Positions 48,868 to 59,505 of a DNA stretch of 64,000 nucleotides are shown one piece after another. Position numbers and translations under genes: made by a program. The stretch's first letter is position 1. Each line of letters begins with the position of its first letter. The notes under the pieces were generated by a model that was not told the DNA's origin, did not search any database, and worked only from the letters and a program-made list of their open reading frames with translations. The DNA is from Allantophomopsis cytisporea (taxonomy: Eukaryota; Ascomycota; Leotiomycetes; Phacidiales; Phacidiaceae), in the NCBI GenBank assembly GCA_024752435.1, contig CP103027.1, positions 1,633,501 through 1,697,500 of the forward strand. Direction: 5' to 3'.

Positions 48868-49857
48868 TTGAAATTAAAGTTAATTTTACCTTTCAAACCA
48901 TCCGAAATAGTGCTCAAACAGACCCCTGTATTTCTGGTGCCATTGCTGTCGACTGTTGCATTAAGGTGCGGCCTCTATCCAAACATTATTCACACATTGC
49001 ACTCACTAGATTCCCTAGGGCACCATCCACCAGGGCCAACCCCTAGGCAAGGAAGAAACAATTCACGTCTGAATACTTATGTGATCGGCAACCGCAACAA
49101 CCCACGGGGCATTATAGTAATGTACTCGGACGGCTTCGGCCTGCTGCTGCCTAACAACAAACTCATCGCAGACGCCTACGCCAAAAGCGGCGAATGGCTG
49201 GTCTACCTACCAGATTTCTTTGAGGGCTATCCTCTGTCGCTGAAGATTGCCGACCTTCTGATTCCAGCCGATGCGGCTAAGCAGTCAGTATTTGCAAAAT
49301 ACACGGGCATGCTTGCTAGCGCACCTTCATTTCTTATGTAACTGACAAGGCACAAAGAGGAGCCTACTAATAAGGTCTGTATGGATTTCTTGCAGGCTTT
49401 GAGACGCGCGACTTCTAGAAGCCAGAAGATTGGGATGGTCGGACTCTGCTGGGGTGGAAAATATGCAATTCGAGCCGGACTAGAGAGAAATATGATTGAA
49501 ATTGATAGCGAAAAGATCCCCCCCGTGGATGCGGCGGTGGCCTTGCATCCTAGCAATTTAGCCTTTCCGGACGATGTTGAGGCTTTGGTAGTGCCTGTTA
49601 GCTTTGGATGGGGAGTGGAGGTTAGTGCTGTGAACTTTGAGCAGCAGGGCAAGGTGGAGGTGATTCATGCAAACACCAGTAAGGCAGGGATAAAGTTGCC
49701 TGAAATAGATCACAAGGTCTACAAACCTGGACGGCATGTTTTTGCTGTGAGAGGCAATCCGGATGATCCTCAGGAGAGGGCATGCCTGGAGAACTCTGTA
49801 GCGCAGGTTTTGAACTGGTTCCAGAAATGGCTTTCAGAAATATTCAAGATACTCTAG
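48868..49857 (+). pseudogene. dienelactone hydrolase family gene with in-frame TAA
   Basis: The family core is recognisable: RGIIVMYSDGFGLLLPNNKL, ADAYAKSGEWLVYLPDFFEG, nucleophile Cys in VGLCWGGKYA, and the His region PGRHVFAVRGNPDD. The two halves are in the same frame but separated by TAA at 49339-49341, in a position where the sequence around it (SFLM..LTRHKEEPTNKV) is colinear. One nonsense change therefore splits the gene. Residues after DGFG and in HVFAVRG also deviate from the usual family pattern. The first ~45 residues are not DLH-like, so the true 5' end is unclear. Readthrough or sequencing error would be needed for function. Confidence 0.7.
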
Positions 49858-50703
49858 AAATACGTAGGATGTTATTGTACAAAGTTTTTTGCGAAGCGCA
49901 AGATCCTGTAAATACATGATTCATTCTGTTTTGTTGCAAGAGGAACGCCTATCAAGTGCATATAGCTGATCTGTGTTCAGTGAAAAGGGCTTCAAGGTGT
50001 TAAAAATAAACTTCGACAAGAAAGTATATCTTCTAACTCATGGTGTGCCGACTTATTTGATGTAATGAACCTGATTCTAAAAATGACACAACCCTGTAGA
50101 GTCCGCGTTTTAGTCGCGCCATCGAGAGTCCAACTCTTAACTTGACCCTGAATGCATCGAACCATGCAAGTTAGGAGAATATCTTCTTCGTCACACCCAA
50201 GTCGATATTGAAAAAAATTGCCATGTAAAGCAAATTGACGTCTACTGAATTCTTGAAATAATCTTGAAGAGATCATTTCCCTACGATTTTCGGTCCATAA
50301 TCTTGACCCCTAGCTTGGGCTAAATCAGTCGCCAGCACATTTTTGATGATACCTTCAAGATAATCATGTAAAAGATTACGCTCCTTTGCTTTCTAAACAG
50401 AAAAAGATTCCCATAACAGGTCCCCAGTAAGCCATTCATGAGACGCTGGTGAGTTTCAGTGGCTCTGGTTAGCTCTCAGTTTCGTAGCCGAATTTGTTCT
50501 GGCGAGATCTATTTCATTTCTAGCTGTCGACTTCAATACGTTTGAGGATCTGTGTATGGATGATGCAGATGAACTGATCACCTATATTAATCATATGACT
50601 TAAGTTAATGCCTATGATTCAAATTGGAAGATAAGTATCTGGCAGGAGTAACAAATTTCAACTATATTGACTTCCTTATAATGCTATTGAAAGCTAGTTG
50701 CAC
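49858..50703. other. intergenic, no gene seen
   Basis: Only short frames without features. Confidence 0.5.
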
Positions 50704-51135
50704 CTACTTGCCCCCACCAAAGGCCCTCCTTTCCGCCTCTTCGACATTCTTCTCCCATATCTGCAGAGGCGTTGGTGGCAAGCCGTTGTTAGGCTTGGTC
50801 GCATCATAGCCTTTCGGGTATGGCCCTAACATACCAATTCCATTTCCACCATCAGAAATGCCGTACCCACCAAAGCTGGGTAGGTCACCATTACCAGACA
50901 CCTTACTTTCTGTTGGTGCCCGGGTATCTTTATGCGGCCTAGCATGCGGCTCTGTGGAGGAGGGATTCATGGCTGGTTTGCGGCCGAAACAGGGCATACT
51001 GAAATGAATGTGGCGAGGAAGTTTTTGGTGAGCAGGGTCGTCACATTGTGAGAGCCTGGTGGTGGAATCCAGGACTGTGGTCGATTGTTCGGGTACCAAA
51101 GTGTTCGAGGAAGTAGTCTTCGTGCTTTGAGCCAT
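50704..51135 (-). CDS. small hypothetical protein (143 aa)
   Basis: Single exon, MAQSTKTTSSNTLVPEQ to RAFGGGK. No signal peptide, membrane segment or domain. The N-terminal third is Ser/Thr-rich. A possible alternative start is MPCFGRKPAMN (nt ~51000). The middle is Gly-rich (GGYGISDGGNGIGMLG) and the C-terminus is a short acidic helix (IWEKNVEEAERRAF). The frame is free of stops in an otherwise eroded neighbourhood, which suggests a real, possibly lineage-specific gene. Confidence 0.5.
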   Translation of the reverse strand: MAQSTKTTSSNTLVPEQSTTVLDSTTRLSQCDDPAHQKLPRHIHFSMPCFGRKPAMNPSSTEPHARPHKDTRAPTESKVSGNGDLPSFGGYGISDGGNGIGMLGPYPKGYDATKPNNGLPPTPLQIWEKNVEEAERRAFGGGK

Positions 51136-51870
51136 ACTTTGAGTAAGCTAGAGCAATGATATCAGGCTTGAATACTATTTAGAATGGGTTGTTGCGTGAA
51201 ATTGAGTGACGAGAGATAACACTTCAGACAGGGTGAGAGTCTCGTAGACTTATATAAAGGAATGAGAGATAAGAATCACTCAATAACAAATGAAATAATA
51301 CACCCGGCCATGAATTGCCTTCGCAATGCCGATTATCCGTCAGCGGGAGCTGGAAAGCTTGAATGTAGATGACGCACTAGAATTTAGGTCTAATTGTCTG
51401 GAGAAACATCAGAAACGAGATTTCACGTATGTTAATACTGAAACAGGAAAGAAAGAGACAGCACAAGCGGTTGAGAGAATTCTAGACGCATCACTCATAA
51501 CAAGTCTATTGAAGCACGTGTCGTGAGTTCTGTGATCTACTGGTGGCAATAATCGAAGGCGCAGAGGCGTAGTAACTGTTAGAGGCATTAGAGTTATATT
51601 AGTTGTTGTAGTCGTATTGTTTATTCGTTGAAGCGAATGTTTTAATCACGCACCACGACACGAGACTCTAGACGCTTTCAGACACATTATGATGGGCTCC
51701 GATGCGCTTGCTGTACTGCAACAACGAACGATCACGTGGGAAAATTTTATAGGTAGTTGACTTTGCTGTGGTGCTACATCCTGAGAGAATATTAGAGCCT
51801 TCCCTGCATTGTGAACTAATACTCATGAGTGTGATAGATGACAGTACACGGGATCGAAGTCTATATTGTT
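51136..51870. other. intergenic, no gene supported
   Basis: A 66-residue plus frame at 51326-51526 is helical and charged but has no other support. Confidence 0.4.
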
Positions 51871-52425
51871 CTAGCCAAAATATCCTGTATAGCCTGTATA
51901 TATAAAGGGCTCCCCATTAGCGGATGGGTTGAAGTACATTTGTATACTCTCTCTATCAACAATGGACTGGAAATCCCATAGCTTATGAACCGGCACCGTC
52001 ATCCAACTCTCATATTCTGGATTTTCACTATCTTTAGGAGTCTCCCACTCCGGATCGACCGCTTTGGCCAATACAAACCTCGCTGCTCGATCCATCATCC
52101 TTTCGGCATCCGTAGCCATCTTACGAGTACAAAGACTTCCTCGTCGATCACAATGCATTTCCAATCCCACTCCGTCGGCCTCTGCGCCATACGCTGTTGG
52201 AAATGCGCAGTACAGTAGTCAGCGTCGCGACATCAAACTGAGCAGCGTCGCTCACCACGTCCCAGCGGAACTTGTCTCAAACTTTCTGATTCGGTATTGG
52301 GTCGAGAGGCTCCTGGCCAACAAACAGCTCGGGGTAGGTCTTATAGACGTTGAGGTCCCCGTAGATACTCTTGCAAAACTGTTTTGTAAAGTTGAGAATT
52401 ACCAAGTATTCAGAAGGTGAGGTTA
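51871..52425 (-). pseudogene. unidentified degraded gene
   Basis: The minus strand reads SIYGDLNVYKTYPELFVGQE, PLDPIPNQKV, TGA, then DKFRWDVVSDAAQFDVATL. A frame shift near 52200 leads to a 99-residue frame containing RMMDRAARFVLAKAVDPEWE and WMTVPVHKLWDFQSIVD, ending at TAG (51871). The pieces are colinear and protein-like, but I do not recognise the family. At least one nonsense codon and one frameshift make it a pseudogene. Confidence 0.45.
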
Positions 52426-53117
52426 GAAAGTATAGTCGGCCACCCAAAGTAGGAAAGCTGCTCGTATATGTACATTTCAGCAGCGACTTGGGTAGATAAT
52501 CGATTGACTGATTGATTTCATCCTAAACTGTGCACAGATTCTATTCTCCGCTTTACTCACCACAGTCTCCATCAGTGTAGTTGGTCTACTACCTTATTTT
52601 GTCGTCGAAATTCGCCGGGTCGCAGCTGAAATGACTCAGGCCCGTGCTCTATATGATTTTATAATGTACCATTTTGGGCCAATGTAACTACAAATTCTTA
52701 ATGTTTGAAGACTCTGATGTGAATTTCGATGTGAGGTTTATTATAAACTAAATTTATGTTATTTTATAGAAGCAGTTCGTAGAAATAAACTAAAATATAT
52801 GTTGTATAGTATACAGACCGAGGCATTTCAGCTGCGACCGGGTAAAATAATGTACGAAAATGTTTGTTTCTTTATAAATAGAGGTCTGTACATATATTAA
52901 TACTATACATTAAAGTAGCAATAGCAATGTTCCCCGGAGCCGGGTTAGGGTTAGAAAACTGCGGTCGGTCCAACGGCAGCGCAACACGTCGTACACGTAC
53001 AATAATTGTATATATAACTCTCCTCGATCCAGCGACGATAGCGGCGCGCTCGGATTTCAATTGTAGCATCGTACCGTTGAGTTATACAGAAGTAAAGTCG
53101 GGGTGTTTTCGTGGTTA
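52426..53117. other. AT-rich region at edge of repeat compartment
   Basis: No gene seen. A single ttagggttag at ~52966 is too short to be a telomere array. Confidence 0.4.
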
Positions 53118-53354
53118 GTTGGTGCCTGATCCCCAATATATCGTCAGGCAACTACATCTGATTAAATCGAAGTTATATAACGATTAAATCGAAGTTATGT
53201 AATAATATATCTGAATAGTACAATTACTAGCTATCTATATATATTAAAAATATTTCAACGTCGAAGACTATATCTAGTTAACTCTAGATAGGTATTAGTC
53301 TACTCAATATATTATAATAAAAGTAAAGTAGAAAGTTATAGCTACTTAAGCTTT
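53118..53354. repeat. direct repeat R1, copy 1
   Basis: Begins gttggtgcctgatcccc and ends gctacttaagcttt. Nearly identical to copy 2 at 53371-53629. The first 35 bp can fold: tgcctga pairs with tcaggca. Most differences between copies are C/T and G/A. Confidence 0.8.
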
Positions 53355-53370
53355 AGTATTTTTAAAGTAG

Positions 53371-53629
53371 GTTGGTGCTTAAACCCCGATATATCGTTAG
53401 GCAACTCTATTCGATTAAATTGAAGTTATATAACGACTAAATCAAAGTTATATAACAATTAAATCGAAGTTATATAATAATATATCTGTATAGTACAATT
53501 ACTAGCTATCTATATATATTAAAAATATTTTAACGTCGAAGACTATATCTAGTTAACTCTAAATAGGTATTAGTCTACTCAATATATTATAATAAAAGTA
53601 AAGCAGGGAGTTATAGCTACTTAAGCTTT
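53371..53629. repeat. direct repeat R1, copy 2
   Basis: Second copy of R1, 253 bp downstream of the first and in the same orientation. It contains an extra ~22-bp internal duplication of the taaatcgaagttatataac unit. The pair could be tandem terminal repeats of the element whose ORF follows. Confidence 0.8.
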
Positions 53630-54389
53630 TATAGTAAGATTATCTTTTTATACCTGATATCTACAAAGTAGTAAAGCAACAATACTCGATTGCTTTTGTA
53701 CTTGTATAATTAAACGTTATATAGCTAGTAATATATATATAATATATATTGTACATAGTATACAGTATAAGTAAACAAATAGTATACTATAGTAGAAAGC
53801 AAGTAAACAAAAGGCTATATAGAAGGGAATACAATCTATTGTAACATCCTATAAATATCTACTTTAATTCAACTCAATTTGTTTTTACTTACTATACTAA
53901 TATACCAAGAGGATGCCCAAGGAAGTATTCAACTACTATTAAAGCTCGAGCTATAAACTAGTAGAAGAGCTGTAAATAGTAGTATTGGTACTTTAAAAGA
54001 CACGAATATAAAGAATTGAGTAGAAATCAAGCAGGAGCTAAAAAAGTATACTAAAAGCCTAAGTATTTATTCAAGTATAACTAAAGACTGTTTATAGGTG
54101 CAGAATAATACTAGTTAGAGCTATAGTAGGCTTAACTAAGTAATTAAAACGACCGAGAACGAAATCGAAGCCGATACCGAGGCTAATATACCCCGAGATA
54201 ACGACGTTGATTTCCTATCGATCCTACTAAGCTCTACTCAACTACTTAGGTTATACTACAAGATGTTTTAGCTATAGCAAGTTAACTAAAGGCTTGAAAT
54301 CCGAGGTAGTAGATAGACTCGAAGCTGTAGTTAGACCGAAGCTAGAAATACAGCTAATACCAAGGCTAAAAGCAATATACAACTAGAAT
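53630..54389. other. AT-rich leader of the unknown element
   Basis: Very AT-rich with TA runs. At ~53911 an ATG (MPKEVFNYY) begins a protein-like stretch ended by TAA/TAG codons; it may be the true N-terminus of the downstream element ORF. Confidence 0.4.
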
Positions 54390-56120
54390 GTAAAAAGGAA
54401 GCCAAAGTTGGGCTTAGGCTAAGAATCGAAGTCGAAGTTGAAGTAGTAGTTGAAGGTATAGCTAAAACTATAGTTGACTTTAAACTCGAAGCTATAATTA
54501 AACTTGATATTGAATCCGATGTTGAACCTGCTACCGAACTTAACGTTGAACCTGACGTTGAACCTGCTACCGAACTTGACGTTGAACCTAATATTAGACC
54601 TGCTACCAAACTTAACGTTGAACCTAACGTTGAACCTGTTGCTAAACTTGACGTTGAACCTAACATTGAATCTAATAGCAAACCTGATATCGAACTTAAT
54701 ACCGAACCTGCTATTAAACCTAACGCTAAACTTAATAGTAAACTCAATACCGAAATCCCTCCTATTATTCTCGACTTTATTGAATACTTAAAGGGTAGAA
54801 ACAGCTATAGTATAAAAGAAGGTGTTTAGGAAGTAGTAGATATAGCTAAAAGAAAAGTTAACTTCGAAGCTCTCAATAAGCTCTTCAATCTACAACTCGA
54901 TACTAATTAGTATATCCCTAATATATTAAAGTTCTTTAGTTTATATTGTAGTAATAAGTTGTATATACTAGATAAAGACTACCTTAAAACCAATAAAGTC
55001 CTAAGGAAATATATAGATCCTTTAAAATACAAAGAGATGTTTATTAGAATCTAGAGTAGAAGTATAGAACCCTAGCAAGTTACTTTGAAGGACTATATAC
55101 CTCGGACTTATTAGCCGACAACTTCAATAGATATTAATAGTACTTTAGGGTTCTTAAAGAGCTTTGCTATACTGAAGAAGGGACTAAACTAGGCTATACT
55201 ACCCTATAGTTCTTCTAATATTACTACTAATATCTATAGTATCTACCTTCTAATCCTTTTAGTAGACCGACAAGGCCGAGTAAAAATTAATGCAGTCAAT
55301 ATTAATTAAGTCCCTTAGATATTCTTTGGGTTGCCTAGCGATTAGAACTTAGTATAAGTCTTTGTATTCTTCTTTAAGATCTATATATTTCGGGTCGACT
55401 AGAGTATTCTATAAAGCAACTTCCTTTAATCTGCTTAACAACAAGTCTAGTACAACCGGGTTTTTCTACTGTCCTTCCGAGAGTTCTACAATATAGATCA
55501 ACTCTAAAGGATTTTTACCTGTTATACAGCTATACAATTTAATATACTTGTATAGAAGGTAGAAGTCGGTATTGTAGAGAATAAAGATAAACTCTACTAT
55601 TCAATACTCTTCTATTACTTAAAACTTTAGTACTTTAGATCTATCTAGGCCTTAATAATCAACTAGATCAACTCCGAGCCTAAACTATCGATGTTTTAAA
55701 ATATACGCTTGTTCTTCAATAGAAAAGACTTGAAAGATACTATTCAATCAGAGAGTTGGGCTAAACTACATCGGAGCTAGTTAGAGATTTAAAAGAACAA
55801 CATCGATATAGTATACATCGATAAAGAATAGCTCTAAGTCGATGTTAGGAAGTAATATAGCCTTCTACAAGAGAAGAAGGAAGTCTTCTTGTAGAAGTAC
55901 TTCTACCTCGAAGGCTATTACTAATACTAGATCTGCAACTATACTAAGTCCTAGGTACAGGCCGACTAATATTTCCTGTCGACTCTTTAAAATACTAGAT
56001 TAATAACCTTTATACTCTAAAGTACCTCGAAAGAGCGAAAGGAAGGGCTAGTCTACAATTAGTTCTATTCTAAGACTAAATTACTGTTTGTTAGTAAGAC
56101 TATCTATTATTCTTATATCA
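54390..56120 (+). pseudogene. long unknown repeat-element ORF with massive TAG/TAA stops
   Basis: A single frame runs from the acidic repeat tract to ~56120. The N-terminal part (54519-54720) is made of EPDVEPATELNV-like 12-residue repeats. From 54770 the frame reads FIEYLKGRNSYSIKEGV-TAG-EVVDIAKR. Further on are LVDRQGRVKINAVNIN-TAA, IFFGLPSD, FLLSFREFYNIDQL, KVEVGIVENKDKLYYS, ALIIN, INSEPKLSMF, IRLFFNRKDLKDTIQSESWA, KNNIDIVYIDKE and TSKERKEGLVYN. I count about 34 in-frame stops over 1.35 kb, all TAG or TAA with no TGA, and no indel. I do not recognise the family; it is not a reverse transcriptase, DDE or hAT transposase in what I can see. Confidence 0.6.
54519..54720 (+). repeat. coding minisatellite, 12-residue acidic repeat
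   Basis: Repeats of the type gttgaacctgacgttgaac with gctaccgaactt, period mostly 36 bp (12 codons), encode EP-D/N-VEPATEL units within the unknown element ORF. Confidence 0.7.
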
Positions 56121-56314
56121 ATATACTAGTATATTGACTTATAGCTCTATATTACAAAGGCGGTAAGTAGAGCTAAATATAGAGTATATTAACTTATTTT
56201 AATATAGTATATTAACTTATAAAATCTCGAGTTCTACTAGTCGGGAAGTACTATAATTAATATATATAGAAGTACTACCTTTTATTCTGTATTGTACCTA
56301 GGCCTAGGTATAAG

Positions 56315-56537
56315 ATTTCTACTACTAAAATATTTTGCTACTGCCTTTAAAACAAGGGTTAATCTCTACTAGGTACAAGGTAAAGCTTGTACCTAGCTTT
56401 AAAAATCGCAATATTGGTTGTATATAGTAGCTATAGTAAAGTAAAAGATTTATATAATTCTGAATTACAATAATATATATATTATAAGTTGCTGCTATAA
56501 GTATTAGTAGAGTTATATATAATATAGTATAACTCTA
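56315..56537. repeat. direct repeat R2, copy 1
   Basis: 223-bp unit starting atttctactactaaaatat and ending agtataactcta. Repeated at 56593-56815 with the same length, differences mainly C/T and G/A. Confidence 0.8.
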
Positions 56538-56592
56538 AGAAATATTAGGGTAGCTTAGCTCTATAAGTAAATACCTACTATATAAAGCTACA

Positions 56593-56815
56593 ATTTCTAC
56601 CACCAAAATATTCTGCTACTGCCTTTAAGACAAAGGCTAACCCCTACTAGGTATAAGGTAAGGCTTGTACCTAGCTTTAAAAATCGCAATATTGGTTGTA
56701 TATAGTAGCTATAGTAAAGTAAAAAATTCATATAATTCTAAATTACAATAATATATATATTATAAGTTGCTGCTATAAGTATTAGTAGAGTTATATATAA
56801 TATAGTATAACTCTA
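56593..56815. repeat. direct repeat R2, copy 2
   Basis: Same orientation as copy 1 with a 278-bp period. Flanking segments are also repeated: 56098-56265 resembles 56817-56990 (ctattattcttat, aaaggcggtaa, cgagttctactagt). The whole may be a ~720-bp duplication. Confidence 0.8.
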
Positions 56816-58600
56816 TCTATTATTCTTATGTGAATCTACTAGTAGTTGTATATACAGCCCTATATAAATAAAGGCGGTAATAGAGCCGAGGAGAAGGTAG
56901 TTATATATATTTTTATAGGGTAGTTGTATATATAAGATTTCGAGTTCTACTAGTTGGGAAGTACTGTAATTAATATATATAAAAGCGTTATTGTATAGAA
57001 AGTACTCTGTATAGTTTAGAAGTTATAAGTCGTTAGGAAGGTATAGTTACAGAAGTTAGAAGTTCAAAGGTAATTTTTGATAGGGTTGGCTACTAGTAGA
57101 ATTTTAGGGGGAGTAAAGCTGTATAAAGCCTAGTACTAGTAGTACTAATAACAGTAGTACCTACTAGGTAACGGGTAAGCTAGCTAGCAGGCCTAGAAGC
57201 TAGTAGAACCTAGGTTGAAATAAAGTTAGGGTTAGTAGTCCTGCTAGTAGCTACCAACTGTAGAATAGCACCAATACTAGTACCAAAGTATATAAAATCG
57301 ATTTTTACAGTATATAGGATATATATAGAACTAATAGATAGTCCTGGTACTATTTATATATATAGTAGTATTTATACATTGTAGAAAGAGATATAAAGAG
57401 TACAAAAGTATAAAAGAAGTAAAGGTAGTACAACAGTCAAATCTACCCGACCAACCAACACCAATATATCAAGGCATATAAAATTGAATTCGGAAGCAAA
57501 CAACTTACAAGTAGGTTTAGTAGATAGCTTATAGTTCAATAAGTATCTTATATAATTTCCAGAGTATAAAGCCGGATATATCGTCGGGTAAGTAGCCTAC
57601 AAAGTATAGTAGAAGTATTACTAGTTAGCTAGTACAAAGTATACCTAGTACCGCTAATTTAATACATATAAAATCGAAATTTCTAGCAAACTGTACAAGA
57701 GTTAGTTTAATAGATAGCCTGTAGTCTAATCGGTACAGAATTATATTATTCAAGTATAAAATAGCCGGGTTGAATTTATATTGGTATAGTAAGTAGTTGA
57801 AGCCTGCTACTATAATCGAGTAGTAGCTACTAGTATATAAAAACAAAGCTATAGTACTACCAACAGCTAAAAATCTACTATATATCCAAAGAGTATTTAA
57901 TATCAACCAATCTATATTATAAGAAGCTACAAAGCTATATACAAGTTCAATATACAATATAAGCCCGGTCTAGTATCAGCAGTAAATACAGCCAGGTAGG
58001 AGTTCTACATAGTTTATAGCCAGGTGTTTTTGATTTTCGAATTTCCCTAGGATTAATCTGTATATAGAACATTACATATAAAATCAACTATACATTCAAA
58101 TACAACGAGAGTAGATTTATTGGATAGGTTAGAGTTCAAGGATTTCAACAACGTATATATATAAGATTTAAAAAATCTATATAGTCTACAATACTGGTGA
58201 GAAGGGATTGGTTGGGTAAAGGTAGTATAGCTAGAAGGAGTAACCGAAAAGGTTAGGCGACTAGTAAGATTTTGAGGGTTAGAGTTAACTAGGGTTAATA
58301 TAATATATATAATTGATAATACATATAATATGCAAAGTATATATTATATAGTACAGATGTAGAGTAAAAGGGTAGTGCTAACAATCGTAGGGTTATATTA
58401 TATCCTTGCTGCTAAGTAGGTAGCAAAGTATAGGCTTCTTAGCAGTTGTATATACTAGTACAATATACAAAGAGGTAAGGGCTCTCTAGTAAAACTAAGT
58501 AGTTGCTGTTGGTATCGAAGTATATAACTTAATACTCTAGCAAAGGTATAGGCAAAAGTAGGTAACAAAGTATTAATTGAAGTTGAGTACAAAGCTTTTA
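56816..58600. repeat. AT-rich degenerate repeat DNA
   Basis: No gene. A degenerate ~65-bp motif (catataaaatcgaa ... tagatagcctgtagt) occurs at about 57475, 57665 and 58072. Long TA-rich runs and absence of open frames fit RIP-eroded repeats. Confidence 0.5.
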
Positions 58601-58618
58601 TCTACTAAGGAAATATAG

Positions 58619-58662
58619 AGATCTATATAGTTGCTTCCTGCTCTAGGGAACTATATAGATCT
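58619..58662. repeat. 14-bp inverted repeat (hairpin)
   Basis: agatctatatagtt at 58619-58632 and its exact complement aactatatagatct at 58649-58662 are separated by 16 bp. It lies just outside the gypsy element 3' region. Confidence 0.6.
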
Positions 58663-58912
58663 ATAGGATTTTTTACAGATCCAATAGATCCAATAGATTT
58701 ATTACGTAACCTATCTTGTCTTGTAATATCCTTGTATATAACCCTATTGCAGCCTTTTGTGTAGTTGTAATCCTAGGTCGTATTGTAAAGCTGTAATACA
58801 AAGTCCCCTTTTTATTGGTCAAGTCCCTTTAACCCAATAAGCGACCGGGTAGACCCAATACTACTTAAATAGGGTAAAGCCTACCTCAGGTAAGTTATAG
58901 CTCTTGTTCTTC

Positions 58913-59505
58913 AACATACCTCCTTCTACCAAACATCAAAAAACAAAAGAGCGTTTGGTTCTTGCAGAACGAATTCAAAGAAACGGAGCGGTTATAGTTG
59001 TTTATACCCGCTATGAAAAACGAAGTTTGAAATGCGTAGTATCTCCGGACTCCTGCTGCTGTAGAGAGTATACGAAGTCGAATGTAAAATGTAATGCTGT
59101 TAGTTCTTCTCTTGGTAACTAGGAACGCTTCTATTGCAAAGAAGAGTATTTAGCGTATAAAACTCGCCTAGCTCGCGAGGCAGCTATTGAAATCTAGTCG
59201 CGCTTGCTACATCTCGAGAAACTGTATGATTCCCTAAGGAGTTGTAGTAGGGAGATACTTCGTTGTAGACTAGCTACGCTAGACGAGCTTAAAGCTGTAG
59301 AAGAGAGAAAAAGAAAAGAAGCAGAAGAAAAGGCAGAGGTAGAATGCAATGCTTATACTAGAGCCAACCTGTTTGCTACCACCGACCCTAGCCTCGACCT
59401 TTTATCTGAGGGCAACCTCTTCGCGGCGGTATCTCCTTCCTTCTAGGAGGGATTGGATGTTCCGAATAGTAATCTTCCAACGTCTCAAGGTTGAAGTTTT
59501 CGGTA
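58913..59505 (+). pseudogene. antisense Cys-rich/coiled-coil ORF overlapping the chromovirus 3' end
   Basis: On the plus strand one frame reads ERIQRNGAVIVVYTRYEKRS, LKCVVSPDSCCCREYTKS, NVKCNAVSSSLGN, TAG, ERFYCKEEYLAYKTRLAREA, TAG, LHLEKLYDSLRSCSREILRC, DELKAVEERKRKEAEEKAEV, LFATTDPSLDLLSEGNLFAA, SPSF, TAG, EGLDVPNSNLPTSQG. Interruptions are TAG only. The first part has spaced Cys/Tyr positions (YTRYEKRSLKC and REYTKSNVKC) that look like a C-x2-C-x6-C cluster with some Cys changed to Tyr (a G-to-A step). The second part is a charged coiled coil. It overlaps pol codons of the chromodomain tail in antisense. Confidence 0.6.

Noticed and set aside
51326..51526. 66-residue plus-strand frame starting MPIIRQRELES
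   Set aside because: Short, no partner exon or domain; downstream GT..AG options give immediate stops.
52960..52975. ttagggttag as telomeric repeat
   Set aside because: Only about one and a half units; no array on either side.
54331..54791. Leu/Asn-rich and Ser/Leu-rich open frames on both strands over the minisatellite
   Set aside because: They are off-frame readings of the 36-bp repeat. The third frame gives the acidic EPDVEP repeat that continues into the element ORF.
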